Source: Halioglobus japonicus (lineage in GTDB: Bacteria > Pseudomonadota > Gammaproteobacteria > Pseudomonadales > Halieaceae). From it: a stretch of DNA of 64,000 nucleotides. Shown piece after piece: positions 16,430 to 25,451 of this stretch (its first letter is position 1; every line of letters starts with the position of its first letter). The notes beneath the pieces are model-generated. The model was not told the origin of the DNA. It worked only from the letters and a program-made list of their open reading frames with translations, and did no database searches. The stretch spans positions 365,344-429,343 of the forward strand of contig CACSIL010000023.1 of assembly GCA_902705825.1 (NCBI GenBank), in the 5' to 3' direction. Position numbers and translations under genes: made by a program.

Positions 16430-17086
16430 CTATTTTGAATGTCTTCTGACTTTGCCTATCATACTGGCTACCACCACTGCCATATAGAAGGTACCCGCAA
16501 TAGCCTCCAGATAGGCCAGTGTTCGCGTCACCGGAGCCGCGGGAGAAATGTCGCCATAGCCCACAGTGGCCAGTGTGATGTAGCTAAAATAGCTTGTGAT
16601 GCCAAAATTATCACGCCAATCCTGATGTTCTATCCCCGTGATGCTGGTGGGCCAGAATTCCAGTGCTATCAAATACAATACCGACCAGATAAGCCCCAGC
16701 AGCAGATAAACCGCCACAGTGCCGACTATCGTATTGGGATCAATCTCACCGGAAAACAGCACCTGTTTGGCCGCGGCGTAGGCAATGCCACAGTAAAACA
16801 CCAGACTGACACTCAGGCCGATCAAGGGTGCAGTAGCCCAGTCAGTCACTTCGCGCTGAACATTCGCTGCCATCAACATCAACAGCATCACACCGACAAA
16901 TACGCGCCACTTTCTCGACAAGTTAAGACTGAAATAGGCCACCAGTTCCGTGGCGAACATCAGGCCCTGCAGCAGTAGATGATTCTCCCCCCCAGGGGTA
17001 GAGCTCACAAAGGCTGACACCAGCAACAGTACGACCAGGCTGGCGGTAAAAAAGTAAAAGTTGTTGTGCGAATTGAAGCTAAGCAA
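16430..17086 (-). CDS. Two-TM potassium channel
   Basis: About 218 residues ending in an Ion_trans_2 pore module: a pore helix and the selectivity filter TVGYGD (in LATVGYGDISP), then a last membrane helix. Four or five further hydrophobic segments precede it. The C-terminus is short, without an RCK domain. The start is a TTG seven nt after AGGAG, which itself overlaps the stop of the hlyD gene, so translation is coupled. The frame is open for 47 more codons inside hlyD, but those codons read like out-of-frame sequence. A K+ channel in an efflux operon is unusual; it could balance charge when an anion is exported. Confidence 0.82.
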   Translation of the reverse strand: MLSFNSHNNFYFFTASLVVLLLVSAFVSSTPGGENHLLLQGLMFATELVAYFSLNLSRKWRVFVGVMLLMLMAANVQREVTDWATAPLIGLSVSLVFYCGIAYAAAKQVLFSGEIDPNTIVGTVAVYLLLGLIWSVLYLIALEFWPTSITGIEHQDWRDNFGITSYFSYITLATVGYGDISPAAPVTRTLAYLEAIAGTFYMAVVVASMIGKVRRHSK

Positions 17087-17097
17087 AATGGGCTCCT

Positions 17098-17994
17098 CTA
17101 ATGTTCCCGGTCTCGATTTTCCGCCATCACCATGACGGAAGCAGTTAGTCCAAACCGAAGCTCCACGTCTTTCGGTACGTGCTCCAGTTTGATACGCACG
17201 GGAATACGCTGCGCCAGACGTATCCACTGAAATACCGGCTTGATACTGGGCAACAAATTGAAACCGGTATTGCCATCGGAAGGCGCAATACCCCAGCCCA
17301 GCGACTCGACGCGACCGTCCAGTGGCGAGTCGGGGTAGGCCATCAGTGTGACGCGCGCGTAATCGCCAATGTTGAATTTGCCTATCTGACTTTCCCGAAA
17401 GTAGCCGAACACCCAGAAACTGTTGCTGTCTACAAGCGCCAGAATTGGACTATTGGCAACGGCTTGCGTGCCTATTTGAAAATCAACATTGGAGACATAG
17501 CCATCCACGGGAGCATGTACTTGCGTATAACCAAGATTGAGTTTCGCACCGCGCAGGGTTTCAGTCACCACGTCAATCTGGCTGAGAGACTCCTGGTATT
17601 TGGCCTCGCGGAGATTGAGATCTTTCTGCGACACTGCGCCGGGGTCCTTTTTGAAAATATCTTGCAGACGATCGTATTCGATCCGGGCGGCGTTAGAGCT
17701 AATACGAGCCCTCTGCAAATTCGCATTCGACTGTGCAATGGCGATCTCGAAGGGCTCCCTATCGATTTCAAACAACAGATCACCCTTGTGAACATACTGA
17801 TTGTCGATGACAGCGATACCCGTCACCATTCCTGACACGCGTGGCGCAATCTGTATAACATGTCCGCGCACCTGGCCATCTCTAGTCCAGGGATTGCGCA
17901 TGTACTCGTCGAATGTGTGGTAGGCATACCACGCGACCAGTGCAATCAATATCAGATTGATCGTCCAGAGTGCGATTTTTTTCAAGAGTTGCAC
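17098..17994 (-). CDS. HlyD/AaeA-type efflux adaptor
   Basis: 298-residue periplasmic adaptor subunit (membrane fusion protein): N-terminal membrane anchor (about 8-25), a biotinyl-lipoyl half motif (VIQIAPRVSGMVTGIAVIDNQYVHKGDLLFEID, about 46-78), a coiled-coil hairpin of about 100 residues, the second lipoyl half, and a beta-barrel region (YARVTLMAYPDSPLDGRVESLG). Start is GTG. It links the FUSC inner-membrane pump to the outer-membrane factor, as AaeA does with AaeB. The short coiled coil fits this group. Confidence 0.9.
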   Translation of the reverse strand: MQLLKKIALWTINLILIALVAWYAYHTFDEYMRNPWTRDGQVRGHVIQIAPRVSGMVTGIAVIDNQYVHKGDLLFEIDREPFEIAIAQSNANLQRARISSNAARIEYDRLQDIFKKDPGAVSQKDLNLREAKYQESLSQIDVVTETLRGAKLNLGYTQVHAPVDGYVSNVDFQIGTQAVANSPILALVDSNSFWVFGYFRESQIGKFNIGDYARVTLMAYPDSPLDGRVESLGWGIAPSDGNTGFNLLPSIKPVFQWIRLAQRIPVRIKLEHVPKDVELRFGLTASVMVMAENRDREH

Positions 17995-18006
17995 CGCTTG
18001 CGCTCC

Positions 18007-18219
18007 CTATATTCTTATCCAGAAAGTATTCATCAGCAAAATGTACAACAACATGAACGCCAGGAAAGTCGTTGAAGGCAGCATAATATAACGGCTCAGG
18101 CGCAGTTTGTTTAAAATCAGCGTCGTCGCCCAGGCACCCAGCAGGGCAAAGGTGAAAACCGGCAATAGCGGCGAGAGGTAGACATCGCCCAACGCGAGTT
18201 CGTGCGGCACCTCATTCAT
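18007..18219 (-). CDS. DUF1656 (AaeX-like) membrane protein
   Basis: 70 residues with two membrane helices; matches the DUF1656 pattern found between FUSC pumps and their adaptors (EVPHELALGDVYLSPLLP, then RLSRYIMLPSTTFLA). E. coli AaeX is the homologue; its role in the pump is not defined. The start codon is preceded by GGAGAGG and overlaps the stop of the outer-membrane factor gene by 8 bp. Confidence 0.88.
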   Translation of the reverse strand: MNEVPHELALGDVYLSPLLPVFTFALLGAWATTLILNKLRLSRYIMLPSTTFLAFMLLYILLMNTFWIRI

Positions 18220-19801
18220 TGCGATCCTCTCCATTAATAACCTGCGGCTGCAGATAATCACCCCAGTCAGTGCGTGATTCCATTTGCCGCACTGTTTCAG
18301 GGTTTACCACCGGCAACGCCTGAAATGGCTCCCAGCCTCCGCCCAATGCCTTGTATAGACCCACAACCTGATTGGCAATATTGCCGCGCGTCTGGGCGTA
18401 GGCATCCTCGCGCAATGTCATTGTTTCTACCGTGCTCAACAAACGTTGATAGCTCACCAGCCCATTGTTGTACTGGTTAAACGAAATATTGAAGGCACGG
18501 ATCGATGCCTGCACCGCACCAAAATCGTACTTACTCTTCTCCACATTGTTGTAATAGCCATCTATCGCATTGGTTACTTCGCGAACAGCATCCAGTACGG
18601 TTTGGTTATAGTTCGTCAGGCTTTCCTGAAACAATGCATCCTCGATACGCACGCGATCCTTGATTCGGCCGTAGTTAAAAATATTCCAGCTGAGCCCCGG
18701 CCCAATCGTCGCAGTAACCGCATCGGATAGATCGAAGCTGTTGCTGGACCTGACAGTCTGACTCACGCCGAGTGAACCAAACAGCACAAACTGCGGGTAC
18801 AGGTCCGCTTCGGTCAGGCCTATTCGGGCAGATTGGGCGCGGGCCTGCAGTTCTGCGACCTGCAGGTCGGGACGGCGCATCACTGTTTGTGCGTCCACCG
18901 GGCCCTTGAGCTGCGGTGCATGAGGAATAACAGAGTATTTAGTGTAATCAGCGCCGGCCGCGCCGGAAACCTGTGTTTCGCGTATGCGATTGTTGAGATC
19001 AGGTATTTCGCGTTCGCTACCGGCCAGCAACAGCGATTCAACTTCTTCAGGGATGGTCCCCAACAGCACGGCAATCGCGTTCTGCGCCTGCAGCCTGGCA
19101 ATGTTCAGCGTTGGCAGCGCAGACTGGGTGGCAAACAACTGTGCTTTCGCCTGTTGTACATCCAGTTCCGATACATTTCCCGAATCGAATTGGATCTGGG
19201 TCATTTCAACGACGCGCCGCTGAATAGCAATATTTTGCCGGGAAAGGAACATCCGCTCCTGCGCGGTGCGATAGTTAATATAATTGCGCGCAATCTCTGC
19301 GCTGATGCTGACCAGTACATCGTGATAGGAGGCGATAGAGGCATATAAACTGGCCTCACTGGATTCAATACCTCTGGCATATTTGCCCCAGACATCCATC
19401 TCCCAGCCTACATCCAGGCTGGCACCGGCAGATTTAAACCAGTCTTCGTTACGGTACAAACCGCTGAAATTGCCGTTCACTTGCTGTTCTTGCGGAAATA
19501 TCAGCGCATCGCTGATACCCAGTGCCGCTCGCGCCTGCACGATGCGCAGCCCCGCTGCGGCAATTGTCAGGTTCTGCCGCGCGCCCTGCTCGATAAGCTG
19601 GTTGAGCACAGGGTCATTGAACTGCATCCACCACGCGCCCACCTGCACCGATTGCGCTACAGCATCCTCTTCGCTCCACTGTTCAGGAAGTTGAATTTGC
19701 TCCGGGGGCTGATAGTTCGGTCCTACAGTGGTGCACCCCGCCAGCAATATAGCCAACGCCAGCAGCAAAAACCTGCTCCGGACTGCATCCCTGCCCTGCA
19801 T
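18212..19801 (-). CDS. Outer-membrane efflux lipoprotein (NodT/OprM family)
   Basis: 529 residues. Type II signal with lipobox LLAG-C (Cys about 20), so it is a lipoprotein, followed by two repeats of the TolC-type outer-membrane efflux domain. Recognisable blocks include WWMQFNDPVLNQLIEQG, SLDVGWEMDVWGKYARG and PGLSWNIFNYGRIKDRV, and a C-terminal YKALGGGWE. It forms the trimeric exit duct for the FUSC/HlyD pump. The ATG at MQGRDAV puts the signal at the N-terminus; 15 upstream codons are open but not needed. Starts 14 bp after the FUSC gene. Confidence 0.92.
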   Translation of the reverse strand: MQGRDAVRSRFLLLALAILLAGCTTVGPNYQPPEQIQLPEQWSEEDAVAQSVQVGAWWMQFNDPVLNQLIEQGARQNLTIAAAGLRIVQARAALGISDALIFPQEQQVNGNFSGLYRNEDWFKSAGASLDVGWEMDVWGKYARGIESSEASLYASIASYHDVLVSISAEIARNYINYRTAQERMFLSRQNIAIQRRVVEMTQIQFDSGNVSELDVQQAKAQLFATQSALPTLNIARLQAQNAIAVLLGTIPEEVESLLLAGSEREIPDLNNRIRETQVSGAAGADYTKYSVIPHAPQLKGPVDAQTVMRRPDLQVAELQARAQSARIGLTEADLYPQFVLFGSLGVSQTVRSSNSFDLSDAVTATIGPGLSWNIFNYGRIKDRVRIEDALFQESLTNYNQTVLDAVREVTNAIDGYYNNVEKSKYDFGAVQASIRAFNISFNQYNNGLVSYQRLLSTVETMTLREDAYAQTRGNIANQVVGLYKALGGGWEPFQALPVVNPETVRQMESRTDWGDYLQPQVINGEDRNE

Positions 19802-19815
19802 TAAATAAGGTACTA

Positions 19816-21939
19816 CTAAAATCGTGTTTCTCCCATACGACGCCAATCAATCGCCTCCTGCGCCTGGCGACACGCCACCAGGCAGAGAAAGATTGACGCA
19901 TGCAGATTCAGGTAAATATAGAACTGCGCCAGTTCGTGTGGATCATACCTGTCCAGGTAATCATCGCCCAGCAGTTCATCCAACCGCGCCTCAATATTCG
20001 TCACATTGGCTTCAAGCTTGGCAATATCCGGGGCCGCGCCATGATCTGCCAGCAGATCACAGATGGCAGCCAGTGAATTACCTGCATTTTTCTGCCTGGC
20101 CGCGGCGATCAGCGAATTCTGGTTGAACTCACGTTGACGCAGAGCAAGCACCTGTAGCTGTACATACAGTACCTCGCAACTATTGTTCAGTGTCTCCAAT
20201 TGCTGCTGGCCGTCGCCGGCAAATAACGAGGCGTCTATTTTCGGCCCCCAAGCCTCCATTTTGGCCAGGATGGCGCCACCGCTGCTAATAAAGATGCGCG
20301 GCACGGCACCCGCCATACTCCGCGAGCGGGAGTTCATCCGCAGCCAGCGCGCGCAGAGACGGAAAAAACGTCGCCGCAGACTGAGATACAGATGCTCAGG
20401 CTTGCTGGAGAAAGGAAAGTACATTGCGATAATCAATGTCGCACACACCATGTAGAACATGAGAATACTCAACAGAATGGCGTCCACGTTGTAGCTCATG
20501 GTGTTCTGGATTCCCAGAGTAAACAGCCCCAGCAGGAAGAAGATGGATACAGGGCCCTGAAAGACATAGAAGCCGATGAAGGCATAAGCGAACAGGAAAA
20601 CGGCCAGTTCCAACCAATGTGTCAGCTGCGGCAACAGAAAAACATACGCCGGTAGCGCAAACGCAAACCCCAGGGTCAGCAGAATAATCAACAATTTTGG
20701 CGTGACCGGGGTGAAAGATATCAGCGGAATGAGGATGGTGCACAGCGTTACGAACATGAAGCCGCCCGGAGGGTTGAACCCAATCCAGATGGCGGTGGCA
20801 ATCCAGAATATGACAAAAGCGCGCACGGCCGTCTTGAGGTTCTCTAAATCCCACCAAATAAAAATCGGCTTGCCGCGCGGTGCTCGCGACGGGGTCACTG
20901 TTCCCTGATCAAACAGAAGGCTGTCTAACGTCGTGAGCAGGTCCAGCAATATGCGTTGCAGCCGTTGCAGTAACTCCGTGCGCGCGGCGACGGCCGCCGC
21001 CACCAGGTGGCCTGCGTTGCGCAGTTCAATTACATTTAATTCGACCTTAAGCGCGTGCGGCCTGGCGCTCCTCTGCCCTTGCCAGGCTCGATCAACTGCG
21101 CCAAACAGGGTGTCTATCTGCTCCAATACGGGTTGATAGTTCTCCATATAAACATCGAACTGCACGGAACTGCCAGAGACCTGCTTTAATGCAGGGAGCA
21201 AAATCGCTTCCAGCTCTTCATAAGCGCTGACCAAACGGTTCCACTCGGGAAGATAGTCGGTCACGCCATCGGCATGGTTCTTCACCGCGGCAAACTGGGT
21301 TTGAAAGGCCTGCGCATCGGTCACTAGCTCTGCCAGGAAAGCATCCAGCTCGGGCTGCCGCTGTTCATCGGGGTGCGCCAGCCGCGCGAATGCATCCCGG
21401 TAATGTGCCCCCAGACCGGCCGCTAGCGTGCGCGTATTATTGGCCACCTTCACCGGCCACAACATACTGGCCACTAATGTATAGACGACCACTCCGAACG
21501 CCGTCATAAAAGCTCTGTCAGCACCGTAGAGAAACGCTCCCTCGGCATCTCCCCCATTGAACACCATCAGGGTGACCACCGCCGTCAGCATGAATACGGT
21601 GCTGTCGCCCTGATAGGCATTGTAGAGATAGATCACTACCGCAACCGTACAGGACGCGGCCAGAAGATAAGCCATTCTCTCTTGAGGGAAGAGGATAATG
21701 AGCGACAGCCCCAGAATGGCACCGATCACCGTACCAAGAACCCGCGACACGCCTTTCTGTAATGACTCGGACACCATACCGGTGGCAGCTATGAGCATGA
21801 CAGTTGTGGCGGCGGTTTGCGGTTGGGGCCAGCCCAGGCTCATCGGAATCAGGTACGCCAGAGTCAGGCTGAGCGCCGTTTTCACCGCGTACTGTAACTT
21901 CGCCAGGGAGACGCTATCGGCTGTGTCAGATTCGCCCAT
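19816..21939 (-). CDS. FUSC-family inner-membrane exporter (AaeB-like)
   Basis: 707 residues with two blocks of membrane helices (about 15-165 and 375-510), each followed by a soluble alpha-helical domain. This is the layout of fusaric-acid resistance/AaeB pumps that export aromatic carboxylic acids. Typical FUSC text: LKTAVRAFVIFWIATAIWIGFNPPGG at the start of the second membrane block. It heads a six-gene operon (pump, outer-membrane factor, DUF1656, adaptor, K+ channel, AI-2E permease). In E. coli aaeXAB is induced by a LysR regulator; none is found beside this operon. Confidence 0.9.
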   Translation of the reverse strand: MGESDTADSVSLAKLQYAVKTALSLTLAYLIPMSLGWPQPQTAATTVMLIAATGMVSESLQKGVSRVLGTVIGAILGLSLIILFPQERMAYLLAASCTVAVVIYLYNAYQGDSTVFMLTAVVTLMVFNGGDAEGAFLYGADRAFMTAFGVVVYTLVASMLWPVKVANNTRTLAAGLGAHYRDAFARLAHPDEQRQPELDAFLAELVTDAQAFQTQFAAVKNHADGVTDYLPEWNRLVSAYEELEAILLPALKQVSGSSVQFDVYMENYQPVLEQIDTLFGAVDRAWQGQRSARPHALKVELNVIELRNAGHLVAAAVAARTELLQRLQRILLDLLTTLDSLLFDQGTVTPSRAPRGKPIFIWWDLENLKTAVRAFVIFWIATAIWIGFNPPGGFMFVTLCTILIPLISFTPVTPKLLIILLTLGFAFALPAYVFLLPQLTHWLELAVFLFAYAFIGFYVFQGPVSIFFLLGLFTLGIQNTMSYNVDAILLSILMFYMVCATLIIAMYFPFSSKPEHLYLSLRRRFFRLCARWLRMNSRSRSMAGAVPRIFISSGGAILAKMEAWGPKIDASLFAGDGQQQLETLNNSCEVLYVQLQVLALRQREFNQNSLIAAARQKNAGNSLAAICDLLADHGAAPDIAKLEANVTNIEARLDELLGDDYLDRYDPHELAQFYIYLNLHASIFLCLVACRQAQEAIDWRRMGETRF

Positions 21940-22007
21940 TATTATTCCAACTAATCACGCGTTAACAAGGCCTGCCGGAGCCCACGGCTACCACGCAGAC
22001 ACTATTT

Positions 22008-22038
22008 GCCCGGGGCAGCAAGCAGGGTTGCCCCGGGC
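22008..22038. promoter_or_regulatory. Strong inverted repeat in the divergent efflux/pqi control region
   Basis: A perfect 10-bp inverted repeat (GCCCGGGGCA / TGCCCCGGGC) with an 11-nt spacer lies in the 238-bp gap between the divergent FUSC operon and the small secreted-protein gene. It has no adjacent T-run on either strand, so an operator or 5'-leader hairpin is more likely than a terminator. No regulator gene is nearby to identify the binder. Confidence 0.4.
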
Positions 22039-22177
22039 CAGGTTGTGGAAATAGAGTCTGGTGGCCGTCCGGCATCCACATTATACTGATCAAAGACACC
22101 GACAAGCACAGGATGCCCGAAACCGTTGCTTGTCGCACCCCCACCACTCAAAAGCGAGTAAAAATACCAGGTACACG

Positions 22178-22537
22178 ATGATGACATTTACGCAAAATTG
22201 CCGCGCAGCGGTTCTGTTACTCTGCCTGCCTGTAGCGGGTGCCTTTGCTCAGGCCGATGCCGACACCAACATTGTCGAAGAGCGTGTGACCTTTGAAAAC
22301 GGCGCCGTCGATGTGTGCGGCGAGGGCGATGGCCTCGACCCGTGCCTGGATGCCAACGGCCAGACCTATGCCCAGGAAGTCAGAGGGCCCGGCATCGACG
22401 ATGAATCCGAAAGCACATTAGCGGCTGAGGCCGCGCGTATCCGCGCTGAATCGCCCGAGGAGCTGAACAAGACCATCAGCGAAATGGAAAAGGGTTACAA
22501 CCCCGACGAACATGCAACAATGGGCCTGCCTAACTAG
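22178..22537 (+). CDS. Small acidic secreted protein, unknown function
   Basis: 119 residues: signal peptide of about 25 residues (ends AGAFA), then a short, very acidic mature region with one Cys pair (VCGEGDGLDPC), suggesting a disulfide, and a helical Glu/Ala-rich second half. No family recognised. The frame is open upstream, but ATG-ATG at 22178/22181 gives a proper signal peptide. It precedes the pqi operon by 58 bp and may be transcribed with it. Confidence 0.65.
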   Translation: MMTFTQNCRAAVLLLCLPVAGAFAQADADTNIVEERVTFENGAVDVCGEGDGLDPCLDANGQTYAQEVRGPGIDDESESTLAAEAARIRAESPEELNKTISEMEKGYNPDEHATMGLPN

Positions 22538-22595
22538 AGCATCACAGCACAAGGCACCCCCGAACAAGGCTCCCTGAGCAAGGCATCTCTGGACA

Positions 22596-23210
22596 ATGGC
22601 AATTAATGGAGAGATCGCGTGTCATAGCTGCGACCAGTTAGCCAGCGTCGCTTCGTTGAAGGCAGGTGAAAGCGCCTATTGCCCGCGCTGTGGCCACTTC
22701 CTCACCCGTATAGTGCCGGATACCTATGGCCGGATTTTGTCCTATACCATCGCCGGCATCATTCTACTGATAATGGCCAACAGCTATACCTTTCTGTCAT
22801 TTTCCTCTACCGGGCTTGAAAGTGTCATCACCTTGAGACAAACGCCTGGCGCGGTATGGGAATACGGCATGCCTGCGGTAGCCATTATGGTCGCTGCCTT
22901 TATCATTATCATTCCCGCCTTCATTCTCGTGCTCCTGCTATTGCTGTGTATACCACTGCATGCCGGGCAGTATCAGCCGTGGTTGATTCCCGTCGCAAAA
23001 ATGATATTTCTTACCCAGAACTGGTCGATGGTGGAGGTATTTATTATCGGCGTGATCGTCTCACTGGTTAAAATTGCCGATATGGCTACGGTTGAATTGG
23101 GCATTTCATTCTGGGCGTATGCCGGCTTCAGCATCTGCTTTACTCTGGCCATCTCAAGTCTGGATCGCTACCAGTGCTGGGAACAAATCGAAGCACTGCA
23201 AACATCATGA
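22596..23210 (+). CDS. PqiA/LetA-type membrane protein, first half
   Basis: 204 residues with an N-terminal zinc ribbon (CHSCDQ...CPRCG, about 9-32) and four membrane helices, equal to one of the two PqiA domains. PqiA proteins are inner-membrane partners of PqiB MCE tunnels that move lipids between membranes. E. coli PqiA (417 aa) contains both domains in one chain; here the two domains are two genes. The next gene overlaps by 4 bp (ATGA), so they are made together and probably assemble as a heterodimer. Confidence 0.88.
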   Translation: MAINGEIACHSCDQLASVASLKAGESAYCPRCGHFLTRIVPDTYGRILSYTIAGIILLIMANSYTFLSFSSTGLESVITLRQTPGAVWEYGMPAVAIMVAAFIIIIPAFILVLLLLLCIPLHAGQYQPWLIPVAKMIFLTQNWSMVEVFIIGVIVSLVKIADMATVELGISFWAYAGFSICFTLAISSLDRYQCWEQIEALQTS

Positions 23211-23833
23211 AAACGTCCGCACCCACAGCTGCATCCCAAAATCTGGCCGCCTGCCATATCTGTACCAAGCTGGCCGAGCCCGAGTTACACCACTGCCCTC
23301 GCTGTGGTGCCACCTTGCATCTGCGCAAAAGCAACAGCCTCCAGCGCACTCTCGCCCTGTTGCTGACGGCGTGTATTCTGTATATCCCCGCCAACCTCTA
23401 CCCGATCATGATTACCGATCAACTGGGCACCTCTGAGGGCAGCACCATACTGGGCGGCGTCATCATTCTCCTGCATCACGGTGCAGCGCCGGTAGCGCTG
23501 GTGATATTCATCTTCAGTGTAATGGTCCCGCTGGGGAAACTGATGACAATGTTTTACCTATTATGGACGGTGAAGCGCCACTCTCCCGTCAGTGCCCGGC
23601 AGCGCACCACCATGTACCAAATCACTGAATTTGTAGGCAAATGGTCTATGGTCGACGTATTTGTAGTGGCTATTTTGGTTGCCCTGGTGCATCTTGGCGG
23701 ATTACTGGCTATCCGCCCGGGTATTGCTGCCCTTTGTTTTGCCGGAGTGGTCATCGTCACCATGGTGGCGGCGGAGAGCTTTGACCCCCGACTGATCTGG
23801 GATGAAATGGAAGAAAAAAACAGTGACGAGTAA
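23207..23833 (+). CDS. PqiA/LetA-type membrane protein, second half
   Basis: About 208 residues, starting at MKTSAP in the stop of the preceding gene. It has its own zinc ribbon (CHICTK...CPRCG) and four membrane helices, including LYPIMITDQLG and KWSMVDVFVVAILVALV, the conserved C-terminal PqiA block. Overlaps the MCE gene start by 32 bp. Together with the first half it should form the complete PqiA-like subunit. The paired WSMV(E/D)VF motif occurs in both halves, showing an internal duplication. Confidence 0.88.
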   Translation: MKTSAPTAASQNLAACHICTKLAEPELHHCPRCGATLHLRKSNSLQRTLALLLTACILYIPANLYPIMITDQLGTSEGSTILGGVIILLHHGAAPVALVIFIFSVMVPLGKLMTMFYLLWTVKRHSPVSARQRTTMYQITEFVGKWSMVDVFVVAILVALVHLGGLLAIRPGIAALCFAGVVIVTMVAAESFDPRLIWDEMEEKNSDE

Positions 23834-25451
23834 AGAAGCCGACATCACCCCGGGGCGCAAGTTTTCCGGCATCTGGTTGATCCCGATACTGGCACTTGTG
23901 CTGGGCATTTATATGGTTATCAACAACTGGATGAACGAGGGCCCCGAAATTGAGATCGCCTTCAATACCGCTGACGGTCTGGAGCAGGGAAAAACCAAAG
24001 TAAAGTATCGCAGTGTCGATATGGGAACTGTGCAATCAGTGCGCCTGAATGACAAATTCGATGGCGTGATTGCCACCATCAAACTGGATCGACAGGCCAT
24101 ACCGCTACTGCGTGAAGATACCCGTTTCTGGGTGGTAACTGCACAGGTGGGCGTCGACAACATCTCGGGGCTGGATACCTTGCTGTCCGGTGCCTACTTG
24201 CAACTGGCACCCGGAACGGGCGAACTTGGTGCGCGTGAGTTCACCGCACTTGAGCACCCTCCACTGACACCCGCAGGCGCTCCAGGATTGCGTTTAAACC
24301 TGACCAGCAATCGCGCCACCTCTGTCACTGCTGGCGACACCGTACTTTACAAAGGGTACAAGGTGGGCCGAGTGGAAACCATGGAATTCAAGCCCTCAGA
24401 CAAACTGGTGCACTACCAGATATTTATCGATGCCCCCTATCACGAACTGGTCAATAGCAGCGTGCGCTTCTGGGATGCCAGTGGTGTATCGATGAGTGCC
24501 AATGCCAGCGGATTCAAAGTTGAAACAGGCTCGCTGGAATCCATCTTGTTCGGCGGCGTCTCATTTGGGGTGCCTGAGGGAGTCAAGGAAGGTGTAGCGG
24601 TAAAGGCAAACACCGAGTTCCAGCTGTATCCATCCTATGATGACATTCTGAAAAATCCATACCAGTTCGGCACCTATTATGTCGTTACCTTCAACCAGTC
24701 GATAAAGGGGTTGGTTCCCGGGGCACCCGTGGAGTTTCGCGGCATACAGATCGGCAAGGTTGACCGCATCATGTTGAAAGAAGGCCAGGCAATGCGGGTG
24801 AACACGACCTCCGAGGGTGAGGGCGGCCCGATACCAGTACTAATCTACATTGAGCCCGGCCTGATGGAGCTGCCCGACACCGAGGCCTCTATTGGGGTAA
24901 TGAGGAGAAGCGTCAGCCGCGGTGTTACCAGAGGTTTAAGGGCTTCCATGGAAAGCGGCAACCTGCTCACCGGAGCAAAATATATCAGCATAGATTTCTA
25001 CCCCGACACACCTCCGGCAACCGAGGGGTCGTTCCTGGAATATGCAACAATTCCCACTATTGAAACGGGCCTTGCGCAGTTGGCGCAGAGTGTAAACTCT
25101 ATCCTCCATACCATCGATGAGTTGCCGATCACTGAAACGGTCACCAGTGCCAACACTGCACTTGCCACCCTGAACAACTCTCTGGCGAGCTTGCAGACCA
25201 TCATGGAAAACCAGAGCACCCAGCAGTTGCCTGTGCATCTGGACCAGACGCTACAGGAACTGCGGGAAGCCATAAGCAGCCTCTCGCCGAACTCCGAGGC
25301 GTATCAAAGCCTGAACTCAAGCTTGCTGTCCCTGAATCGCACCATGGGTAACCTGGAGTCACTAACGCGCACGCTTGCCGAGCAACCCAGTGCGGTGTTG
25401 ATATCTTCTGACCCGGTACCCGATACCATTCCCGAGGTGAGTGAACAATGA
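23802..25451 (+). CDS. pqiB: PqiB-type MCE-domain protein
   Basis: 549 residues: N-terminal membrane anchor (about 25-42), three MCE domains (starting at IEIAFNTADGLEQGKTKVKYR, at LRLNLTSNRATSVTAGDTVLYKG and at YYVVTFNQSIKGLVPGAPVEFRG), then a long alpha-helical C-terminal needle (about 415-530). MCE hexamers stack into a periplasmic tunnel for lipids. Three MCE domains match E. coli PqiB (546 aa) rather than LetB (seven). Start overlaps the second PqiA half; stop overlaps pqiC. Confidence 0.93.
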   Translation: MKWKKKTVTSKEADITPGRKFSGIWLIPILALVLGIYMVINNWMNEGPEIEIAFNTADGLEQGKTKVKYRSVDMGTVQSVRLNDKFDGVIATIKLDRQAIPLLREDTRFWVVTAQVGVDNISGLDTLLSGAYLQLAPGTGELGAREFTALEHPPLTPAGAPGLRLNLTSNRATSVTAGDTVLYKGYKVGRVETMEFKPSDKLVHYQIFIDAPYHELVNSSVRFWDASGVSMSANASGFKVETGSLESILFGGVSFGVPEGVKEGVAVKANTEFQLYPSYDDILKNPYQFGTYYVVTFNQSIKGLVPGAPVEFRGIQIGKVDRIMLKEGQAMRVNTTSEGEGGPIPVLIYIEPGLMELPDTEASIGVMRRSVSRGVTRGLRASMESGNLLTGAKYISIDFYPDTPPATEGSFLEYATIPTIETGLAQLAQSVNSILHTIDELPITETVTSANTALATLNNSLASLQTIMENQSTQQLPVHLDQTLQELREAISSLSPNSEAYQSLNSSLLSLNRTMGNLESLTRTLAEQPSAVLISSDPVPDTIPEVSEQ

